This document shows positions 1 to 5,132 of a stretch of 6,195 bases of DNA, piece after piece (position 1 is the stretch's first letter; the number at the start of each line of letters is the position of its first letter). This DNA is from Acidobacteriota bacterium. Its GTDB lineage: Bacteria > Acidobacteriota > Polarisedimenticolia > Gp22-AA2. The notes below the pieces were generated by a model. It ran no database searches. It was given only the letters and a program-made list of their open reading frames with translations, and had not been told where the DNA came from. Made by a program: the position numbers and the translations under genes. The stretch is from the NCBI GenBank assembly GCA_027297005.1, contig JAPUIN010000326.1:1-6195 (forward strand), in the 5' to 3' direction.

Positions 1-2586
1 GTGGCAGACGTGGACGATTGTCGACAGCGGGTTCCCCAGCCAGCCGTCGTAGATGTTATAGGCGCCGACGCTCGGTCCGAGATCCTCCCAGGTGAGACGC
101 AGCCCGGTCGGTCCGTCGGTCGCGGTCACCTGGATCGTCGCGCCGGGGGGGGAGACGAGGTCGGGCGGTGTGGCGCCGAACGTCAGGCCCGTCAGCCCGG
201 CATTGAGCGGCGAGAACGGCTCGATCCGGTCGGCCATACCGTCGCCGTCGTCGTCGGCGATGGCGGTCACCCGCGTGCCGCCGTCCACGACGTACAGCAC
301 GTCGGCGTCGTCCAGGGCGAGGCCGTATCCCAGATCGAGAGCGAGCCCGCTCGCGTAGGTCGTGATCTCGTCGGCGGCGCCGTGGCCGAAGCGGTCGCGG
401 ATCCGGTCGATGCGTCCCGCGGTCAGGTGCGTGGCAAACAGTTCCCCCTGCGCCCGCCCGATGATGTCACCGTACGCGGCGGTATCCTCCATGAAGATCC
501 CGGAGAAGTCGGCCACGCCGTCCCCGTCGCCATCTCGATAGTGGCGGATGGCGCCTCGCCCCCCGTCGAAGTCGGGGTCGAGGACGTAGACCGTCCCCGC
601 CTCATCGCGGGCGATCGCGCGGACGCTCCCCGGCTCGTCGGTGAAGATCGTGCTCCGGTCGGGCTGCAAGTCGCCGTTCGAGTCCAGGATCTCCACCACC
701 GTTCCGCCGCCGAACGGGCCTCCCGCGTACAGCTGCTCCTGTCCCCCCCGACGGAACGCGATCAGAGCGCTGGCGTCACCGGCGCCGCTCAGGAACGAGT
801 CAGCGCGATCGTAGACGAAGTCCCCCGTGTCGTCCCAGAACGCCGCAATCTGTCCCTGTGTGGTGCCGACGACGATGCCGCCGTCGCGGCGCGCCCCGAG
901 ATCCCCCAGGGTCGTTCCCAGGCCGTCGATGAGGGTCGTCTGCCCTTCGGGTCGGAGATCGCCGTCGTTGTCCGCAATCGCCAGGATCGCGCCGGTCATC
1001 GTCGAGGAGTACAGGACCCGCCCGGGACAGACACCCGGCGTCACGGTCGGCCCGCCGCAACGGATCGTCAGGGTGTAGTCCCCCTGCGTGTTCGAGTTGG
1101 TGCCGTCGAAACTGCGATCATTGAACGATGCCACGGCGATGTAGTACGAGCCGCTGTCGAAGACCGAGACGTTCAGGATCGGATCGAGCGAGATGGTGTT
1201 GTCCGCGAACGCCAGCTCGGCACCGGTCGCGTCGAACAGAGCGGCCATGGCGTCGAGGCTCGACCCGCTCCGTCCGGCGTCGACATCCACCTCGATGGCG
1301 GTCGGCTCGGTAATCATCAGCTCGTAGAAGTCGACGTCCCCCTGCGGCTGGATCGAGACCTGCATCGTCGTCTCGCAGGCGATCGGGGTGGCCGACGCCT
1401 GCGTGTCGTTTGGTTCGTTCGGATCGGGAATGGCAACGTTGGTCAGAATGTCGATTCCCGAAACGGTCTGGCCGGCTTCTAGGGTGATCGCCTCGTTCTC
1501 TTGCGGGTCGTCGAACCCGGTCTCACCCGCCCCGTTGTAGAACTCCCAGGGGAAGTCGGTATCGAAGCCGACGAACGGGACGTTCGATTCGTCGAACGGG
1601 TTGGTCGTTCCGACCATCGGCTCGATGCGCAGGTAATAGCTCCCGGGCGGCAGGCCGACGATCGTGAAGTCGCCGCCCGGCCCTCCCACCGCAACGTCGG
1701 AGAGGGCGCCGGCGATCGGGATGTTCGGAGCGGAGGTCGAAACGGCGACGACGTGGGCGCCCCGGATTGAGGCGCCGGTCGCCCCGTCGAGCACCCGTCC
1801 CGACAGTGTTCCGGTGGTCGTCGCGAGCGAGCTGGCCGGATAGATCGACGCGATACCCGAGGTGTCGTCCTGCGACAGGCTGCGCCCCTGGATGGTGCCG
1901 GAGCCGAACGGGTACATCGTGGCCTGATATATGAAGTCGCCCGAGTAGAACCCGGAGATCTGCAGACCGGAGGAGTTCGAGAAGGTCCCCGCCACGGGGC
2001 TGTGGGCGAGTCCTGCGCAGTGTCCCATTTCGTGGATGGCGATCTCGCCGAGGTCATATGTGCTGGGGCCCAGATCATGGTTCGGGTTTCCCGGGGTCGT
2101 CGTGCTGAAGTTGTACAGCCGTTCATTGAAGACGATGTCGCAGTCTCCGATCGCCCCGGTCGGACCCACAAAGAAGAAGGCGACGGCGATCGCGCCGCCG
2201 ATGGTGCCGCTGTCGTCGGTCTCGGCGAAGTAGACGCGGTTCGATCCGTCGTTCGCGATGCCGGCGCCGGCGTCGATCGGATCGCTGAAGTTGAAATCCG
2301 CGCCCCGGCTGACAGTCAGGAGCGATGTGGAGACGTTCGTCCAGCGATCCATGCTCTCCTCGAGAGCCGTGATGTCGCTGCCGTCGGTGATCCGGAATGA
2401 CCCGTCGATCTCAAGCCGGAAAACGAGGGATCCTCCCTGCACGAACAGCCCGACGTCAGGAAAACCGGCGTCGACCAGGTTGCTCTGGACGTAGGCGAGA
2501 ACGGTGCCGGTGCCGGTCAGGGCGATCAATCCGACGAGGACGATCGCACGCGCCAATCGCGTGCGATCGGGGGTCGCGCCTCTCAC
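1..2586 (-). CDS. Secreted matrixin-type zinc metalloprotease, multidomain, 3' end off window
   Basis: This is probably an exported zinc endopeptidase (M10/matrixin-like). The frame is open from a GTG at 2586 to the left edge: 862 codons with no stop. Residues 1-31 form a signal peptide (basic n-region, hydrophobic core IVLVGLIALTG, cleavage near VLA-Y). The catalytic domain spans about 33-252. It has the complete zinc motif HEMGHCAGLAH at 185-195 with general base Glu186, and a Met-turn ATMYP with Met224. There is no cysteine-switch propeptide. Next come a carboxypeptidase-regulatory-like beta-sandwich (about 259-386), a PPC domain starting at PNEPND (387-510), six Asp-rich repeats of about 48 residues (511-805, probably a beta-propeller), and an Fn3-like domain from about 807 that is cut by the edge. 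The GTG overlaps the upstream stop by 4 bp and has AGGGGA (2594-2599) 7 nt before it, which supports this start and translational coupling. The protease class is well supported by the motifs. The substrate is unknown. Confidence 0.9.
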   Translation of the reverse strand, partial: MRGATPDRTRLARAIVLVGLIALTGTGTVLAYVQSNLVDAGFPDVGLFVQGGSLVFRLEIDGSFRITDGSDITALEESMDRWTNVSTSLLTVSRGADFNFSDPIDAGAGIANDGSNRVYFAETDDSGTIGGAIAVAFFFVGPTGAIGDCDIVFNERLYNFSTTTPGNPNHDLGPSTYDLGEIAIHEMGHCAGLAHSPVAGTFSNSSGLQISGFYSGDFIYQATMYPFGSGTIQGRSLSQDDTSGIASIYPASSLATTTGTLSGRVLDGATGASIRGAHVVAVSTSAPNIPIAGALSDVAVGGPGGDFTIVGLPPGSYYLRIEPMVGTTNPFDESNVPFVGFDTDFPWEFYNGAGETGFDDPQENEAITLEAGQTVSGIDILTNVAIPDPNEPNDTQASATPIACETTMQVSIQPQGDVDFYELMITEPTAIEVDVDAGRSGSSLDAMAALFDATGAELAFADNTISLDPILNVSVFDSGSYYIAVASFNDRSFDGTNSNTQGDYTLTIRCGGPTVTPGVCPGRVLYSSTMTGAILAIADNDGDLRPEGQTTLIDGLGTTLGDLGARRDGGIVVGTTQGQIAAFWDDTGDFVYDRADSFLSGAGDASALIAFRRGGQEQLYAGGPFGGGTVVEILDSNGDLQPDRSTIFTDEPGSVRAIARDEAGTVYVLDPDFDGGRGAIRHYRDGDGDGVADFSGIFMEDTAAYGDIIGRAQGELFATHLTAGRIDRIRDRFGHGAADEITTYASGLALDLGYGLALDDADVLYVVDGGTRVTAIADDDGDGMADRIEPFSPLNAGLTGLTFGATPPDLVSPPGATIQVTATDGPTGLRLTWEDLGPSVGAYNIYDGWLGNPLSTIVHVCH
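2541..2569. repeat. Perfect 12-bp inverted repeat (hairpin) just inside the protease start
   Basis: The arms at 2541-2552 (CGATCGCACGCG) and 2558-2569 (CGCGTGCGATCG) are exact reverse complements around a 5-nt loop at 2553-2557. In the minus-strand mRNA the structure covers nucleotides +18 to +46 from the GTG at 2586, within the codons for the signal-peptide n-region. A GC-rich 12-bp stem would be very stable. A role as a translation-modulating hairpin or a protein-binding palindrome is inference. It is not followed by a T-run, so it does not look like an intrinsic terminator. Confidence 0.85.
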
Positions 2587-3284
2587 TGCGCCGTCCCCTG
2601 CGCAGCCTTCTCGAGGATCCCCTCAACGCGCTGCAGGAACTGGCCGAGTTCCTCGGGACCGCGGCGGGTGCGTGTGCGGTCGATCGGCCGGCCGTCGGGG
2701 CCGATATAGGTAACCGAATCGCGGGAGGGATCATGGACGAGGTCACGGTCAGTGCGCGCATCCCGCCACACCGGCATCTTGCCCAGGTTCCACCCGACGA
2801 TCGAAAACAGCGTCTCGAGGGGACCGCCGCGGCCGCGATCGGGGCCGCCGCGCGTCCCACCGTCGTCGCGGCCCGATACGCCGGTGCCCGGCCGTTCGAG
2901 GAAGAGGACGAGTCTCTCCCCCTCCGAGAAGGTCGGCGCGCCCGAGGCGACCAGGATCTGGTCACCGACCCGACCACCCGGGATGCGGATGCTGACCCGC
3001 TGCCTGGGACCGCCCTTGAGCCCCTTCTCGATTTCAAACGTGACGGTCGTGACGATCATCCGACCGTCCGGGGTCCAGACGCTCTCGACCTTCTCCACCG
3101 TGCCGAGCGCGATCACCTCGGCGCGGGTCGCCATCTCTTCGAGATCGATCCAGGGGACGGTGGCCGCCCCTACCCCCTCCGCGAAGAGGATCAGCGCGGC
3201 CAGAATCGCGGCGAGAGTGACCATCGGCCGCACACGGGCCGGGCCCCTCGTCAAAATGACTATCGGCTGTGCAGGTCGTCCCAT
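2583..3284 (-). CDS. Secreted protein of unknown function paired with the matrixin protease
   Basis: This is a 233-residue protein with no assigned function. Residues about 15-41 look like a signal peptide (hydrophobic MVTLAAILAALILF, cleavage near VGA-A), so the product is likely exported. The mature part opens with VPWIDLEEMATRAEVIALG and continues as alternating beta strands (FEIEKGLKG, VSIRIPGG) to about residue 130. That pattern resembles small secreted all-beta proteins I associate with matrixin genes in GC-rich bacteria, but this is from memory. A Gly/Arg/Asp-rich low-complexity linker lies at about 138-154, followed by a short C-terminal region ending in a predicted helix. The ATG at 3284 has AGGAGA (3298-3303) 13 nt upstream. 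An internal ATG at 3224 (Met21) would give a more compact signal peptide but has a worse ribosome site. The stop overlaps the protease GTG by 4 bp, so the two are very likely co-translated and functionally linked. Confidence 0.82.
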   Translation of the reverse strand: MGRPAQPIVILTRGPARVRPMVTLAAILAALILFAEGVGAATVPWIDLEEMATRAEVIALGTVEKVESVWTPDGRMIVTTVTFEIEKGLKGGPRQRVSIRIPGGRVGDQILVASGAPTFSEGERLVLFLERPGTGVSGRDDGGTRGGPDRGRGGPLETLFSIVGWNLGKMPVWRDARTDRDLVHDPSRDSVTYIGPDGRPIDRTRTRRGPEELGQFLQRVEGILEKAAQGTAQ

Positions 3285-3335
3285 CGGGTTGTCGCGGTCT
3301 CCTGGCGCGGTTGCGATCCGCGCCCGATTCTACAA

Positions 3336-3351
3336 GCCGCGGAATCGCGGC
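3336..3351 (-). other. Short GC-rich hairpin in the leader of the secreted-protein operon
   Basis: The arms GCCGCG and CGCGGC are perfect 6-bp complements around a 4-nt loop (3342-3345), about 50 nt upstream of the ATG at 3284. If transcription starts at the promoter proposed near 3396-3424, this lies in the 5' untranslated leader. It is short enough to occur by chance in GC-rich DNA, and no function is assigned. Confidence 0.35.
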
Positions 3352-3395
3352 AAATGGTTAATAATCAATGGCTTACTACGACAGTGCCAGCAAGA

Positions 3396-3424
3396 AATAT
3401 ACGACGACCCGACACCCGGGACAA
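3396..3424 (-). promoter_or_regulatory. Candidate sigma70-type promoter for the secreted-protein/protease operon
   Basis: On the minus strand TTGTCC (3424-3419) is followed after exactly 17 nt by TATATT (3401-3396). These match 4/6 and 5/6 of the TTGACA/TATAAT consensus. It sits in the only clearly AT-rich patch of the window (about 3352-3401), in the gap upstream of the gene starting at 3284, and would give a leader of roughly 105 nt. A second possible -10 (TAGAAT, 3332-3327) lies closer to the gene but pairs only with a TTGCCG at a short 15-nt spacing. The organism's sigma preferences are unknown. Confidence 0.35.
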
Positions 3425-3481
3425 CGACATTTACCGTGGTGTCGCGTCGGGGGCTCAGCAGGTCCAGTCGGGGAGCGCCAT

Positions 3482-3844
3482 TCAGGCTCCCTCTCGCGGG
3501 TGGGAGGCGGTGACGACGGTGTGGATCCCGCCCCGGACCTTGAAATCGCCGATCACCGTCATCCGCCTCGGCTGGAGGAGGGCAACCAGGTCATCCAGGA
3601 TTCTGTTGGTGACCTCCTCGTGGAAATGCCCCTCGTCACGAAATGACCAGAGGTAAAGCTTCAGCGATTTAAGCTCGACGCAGAGGTCGTCGGGGACGTA
3701 ACGGATCCTGATGGTCGCGAAGTCGGGTTGCCCTGTGCGCGGGCAGAGGCAGGTGAACTCCGGGCATTCGAACGAGATCTCATAGTCCCGTCCGGGGCGA
3801 GGGTTGGCGAACGTTTCGAGGTTGCGGGTCGGCTTCGTCGGCAT
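3482..3844 (-). CDS. queF: NADPH-dependent 7-cyano-7-deazaguanine (preQ0) reductase QueF
   Basis: QueF reduces the nitrile of preQ0 to the aminomethyl group of preQ1 with NADPH, in the cytoplasmic queuosine tRNA-modification pathway. The protein is 120 residues, a compact form of the single-domain (Bacillus-type) family. Visible hallmarks are [16 protein letters not shown] at about 28-43, with Cys34 in the position of the catalytic cysteine that forms the thioimide and Asp41 as the conserved acid. They also include the QueF signature ELKSLKLY at 57-64 and FHEE at 74-77, whose His75-Glu76 match the substrate-binding pair. The ATG at 3844 follows the hydrolase TGA after one base, and its ribosome site AGGGGGGA (3853-3860) lies inside the hydrolase gene, so translation is likely coupled. 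The open frame continues upstream, but that part is antisense-like noise over the hydrolase. preQ0 synthesis genes (queC/D/E) are not in this window. Confidence 0.97.
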   Translation of the reverse strand: MPTKPTRNLETFANPRPGRDYEISFECPEFTCLCPRTGQPDFATIRIRYVPDDLCVELKSLKLYLWSFRDEGHFHEEVTNRILDDLVALLQPRRMTVIGDFKVRGGIHTVVTASHPREGA

Positions 3845-3845
3845 G

Positions 3846-4691
3846 TCACCGATCCCCCCTGGGCGCAACCTCCCGGGCGCCGGCCCCGGGTGCGTCGATG
3901 AGATGCTTGCGGAGAAAGTTGCGGGTCCTCTCCCAGGCATCGGCGGCCGCTTCGCGATTGTACGACGGGCGCGTTTCGTTGAAGAAAGCGTGTCCCGCCT
4001 TCGGGTAAAGGTGAATTTCGGCCGTCTTCCCGCCCTCGCGCAGAACCGCCTCGAAGCGTCGTACCTCATCGACCGGAATGCCGCGATCCTCTTCGCCGAA
4101 CAGTCCGAGGAGCGGGGAGGCGAGCGATGCGATGGCGTCATCACCCGTCTTGACCCGTCCGTAGTACATGACGGCCGCCTGAATCTCCGGCGCGGCGAGC
4201 GCCGTCGACAGCGAAAGGCTGCCGCCCATGCAGAACCCGATGGTGCCGATCGGGCGCTGCGTCCCCCCATCCTCGCGGCGCAGATAGGCCGCCGCGGTCC
4301 GGATCGTCGCCACGGCGCGATCATCGTCGAGCGCCCGCATCAACTCGTGAGCGTGCCCAGAGTCGTCGGCCACGTCTCCCCGATAGAGGTCGGGAACGAT
4401 CGCCAGGTACCCTTCGACGGCGAGCCGATCGGCGATCCCCCGGATCTGTCCGTTGAGGCCCCACCATTCGTGGATGACGACCACCCCTGGTGCCGATCGC
4501 TCACCATTCGGGCGGGACAGGTAGGCGCGCACCTTCTCGCCATCGACGTCGAAGTGCACCATCTCGCCCGGTGGCCCCGGGCGCGCCGCGAGAACGATCG
4601 GCGCCATGAGAAGCGCCGCGAGAACAGCCGGCACGAAAGGAAGCAACCGGGCTCTCTGCGATGTGACGATGGGCTGCATTTTTATTGTCAT
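3846..4691 (-). CDS. Exported dienelactone hydrolase family protein
   Basis: This is a 281-residue alpha/beta-hydrolase of the dienelactone hydrolase (DLH) family, whose classical members open dienelactones in chlorocatechol degradation. Many relatives act on other, unknown esters or lactones. The triad is intact: nucleophile Cys154 in GFCMGG (152-157), Asp202 in GEEDRGIP and His234 in AGHAFFN. HEWWGLN (74-80) carries the family's conserved glutamate, Glu75. Residues about 15-36 ([21 protein letters not shown]) are a signal peptide or N-terminal anchor, so the enzyme probably works in the periplasm, unlike the cytoplasmic classical enzyme. The ATG at 4691 has a weak GAGG 10 nt upstream. Met5 (4679) is an alternative start. 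A charged tail of about 15 residues follows the hydrolase core and contains the ribosome site of queF, which begins 1 nt after the stop. No other aromatic-degradation gene is nearby, so a chlorocatechol role is not supported. Confidence 0.93.
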   Translation of the reverse strand: MTIKMQPIVTSQRARLLPFVPAVLAALLMAPIVLAARPGPPGEMVHFDVDGEKVRAYLSRPNGERSAPGVVVIHEWWGLNGQIRGIADRLAVEGYLAIVPDLYRGDVADDSGHAHELMRALDDDRAVATIRTAAAYLRREDGGTQRPIGTIGFCMGGSLSLSTALAAPEIQAAVMYYGRVKTGDDAIASLASPLLGLFGEEDRGIPVDEVRRFEAVLREGGKTAEIHLYPKAGHAFFNETRPSYNREAAADAWERTRNFLRKHLIDAPGAGAREVAPRGDR

Positions 4692-4768
4692 GGGACCCGG
4701 GCCTCATTCGGCGCGGCGTCGATATCCCGGTGGACGTGCTTCATCTGACGGAGCGCTCCGCGCCGGCT

Positions 4769-4990
4769 TCAGCGGCGCGAGCGGGAGCGGCGCACCCGCT
4801 TGCGGGGGCGTCCGGGGCCACGGCGCCGGCGGACCGTGCCGGCCGCGCGGAGGGAGGTGACCTTTCTCAGGCACATCTCGAGGCGCTTCATCCTCGTTTC
4901 CAGTTTCTTGAGCCGGCTGCCGAGCGCGCTCCTCACGCTGCGCGAGACGACCGCGGCCATGGCCCCTTCGAGATCGGGAGTGCGAGCCAT
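4769..4990 (-). CDS. Small basic coiled-coil protein with AT-hook-like C-terminus
   Basis: This is a 73-residue protein I cannot assign to a named family. The start is convincing: AGGTGAGGT (4997-5005) ends 6 nt before the ATG at 4990. Residues 18-47 form a basic amphipathic helix with hydrophobic residues in 4-3 spacing (Leu23, Leu27, Leu30, Met34, Leu37, Leu41, Val44), typical of a short coiled coil that could dimerise. The C-terminus (54-73) is almost entirely Arg/Lys/Gly/Pro/Ser and contains RRGPGRPRKR, an AT-hook-type core (GRP flanked by basic residues) that in known proteins enters the minor groove of AT-rich DNA. A nucleoid-associated or DNA-binding role is inferred from this. There is no signal peptide or membrane segment. 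The gene lies 77 nt upstream of the hydrolase, so co-transcription is possible but not shown. Arginine-rich tails also arise in misread GC-rich frames, but the ribosome site and heptads argue for a real gene. Confidence 0.72.
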   Translation of the reverse strand: MARTPDLEGAMAAVVSRSVRSALGSRLKKLETRMKRLEMCLRKVTSLRAAGTVRRRRGPGRPRKRVRRSRSRR

Positions 4991-4996
4991 TGCTTG

Positions 4997-5005
4997 ACCT
5001 CACCT
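4997..5005 (-). promoter_or_regulatory. Strong Shine-Dalgarno site of the small coiled-coil/AT-hook gene
   Basis: The minus strand reads AGGTGAGGT with 6 nt to the ATG at 4990. It is the best ribosome-binding site in the window and decides the start codon of this short gene, which otherwise has only composition and helix pattern to support it. Confidence 0.7.
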
Positions 5006-5014
5006 CGTAAAACC

Positions 5015-5035
5015 CAGACCCGTTCATCCGGTCTG
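5015..5035. other. Small inverted repeat upstream of the coiled-coil/AT-hook gene
   Basis: CAGACC (5015-5020) and GGTCTG (5030-5035) are perfect complements around a 9-nt loop. The repeat lies 25-45 nt upstream of the ATG at 4990 and just before the ribosome site. On the minus strand it is followed by GGTTTTACG, a T-run too short for a convincing terminator. It could be an operator half-site pair or a leader hairpin. A poor -10-like GATAAA (5053-5048) lies upstream without a recognisable -35. Confidence 0.3.
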
Positions 5036-5092
5036 AGAGGGAGGGAGTTTATCACCAGGGGGCGGATGACGCATGTGACGGAGAGGAGCATG

Positions 5093-5116
5093 GCCCGGTA
5101 TTGCGTGGGGCCGGGC
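5093..5116 (-). terminator. Possible hairpin after the histidine kinase gene (weak)
   Basis: GCCCGG and CCGGGC pair perfectly over 6 bp around a 12-nt loop (5099-5110), 16 nt beyond the kinase stop codon. There is no U-tract, so it does not fit the standard intrinsic terminator. It could be an mRNA 3' stabilising hairpin or chance in GC-rich DNA. Confidence 0.25.
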
Positions 5117-5132
5117 GGGGAGAGCGGATCAG

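Noticed and set aside
1..1482. 493-codon open frame on the plus strand
   Set aside because: It is in codon register with, and antisense to, the protease gene. GC-rich codons on one strand leave the opposite register stop-free. The protein is Arg/Val/Asp-rich with no recognisable domain, while the minus strand shows PPC and propeller sequence.
2820..2870. GC-rich low-complexity stretch in the secreted-protein gene as a repeat array
   Set aside because: It encodes a Gly/Arg/Asp linker in frame, and there is no regular repeat unit at DNA level.
3374..3389. sigma54-like TGGCAC element on the minus strand
   Set aside because: The expected TTGC element at the correct spacing reads TAGTA, so the invariant GC of the -12 region is missing.
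3471..3491. GGGAGC/GCTCCC inverted repeat at the end of queF as a terminator
   Set aside because: The 9-nt loop contains the queF stop codon and no T-run follows on the minus strand, so it is not a credible intrinsic terminator.
3368..3646. 92-codon plus-strand frame starting in the AT-rich gap
   Set aside because: More than half runs antisense through queF, its composition is shadow-like, and no domain is visible.
2397..3656. 419-codon plus-strand open frame
   Set aside because: It runs antisense through the protease start, the whole secreted-protein gene and the end of queF, crossing three well-supported genes, and its product resembles no family.
3845..4324. Upstream extension of the queF frame giving a 280-residue protein
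   Set aside because: The extra N-terminal part is Arg/Ser/Pro-rich and overlaps the hydrolase gene in another frame. QueF homology begins near the ATG at 3844, which has a good ribosome site.
3804..4748. 314-codon plus-strand open frame
   Set aside because: It is a shadow of the dienelactone hydrolase gene, whose catalytic triad and signal peptide are clear on the minus strand.
4704..5027. 107-codon minus-strand frame overlapping the coiled-coil/AT-hook gene
   Set aside because: Its product is low-complexity Arg/Pro/Ala. The alternative frame starting at 4990 has a strong ribosome site and a heptad pattern.
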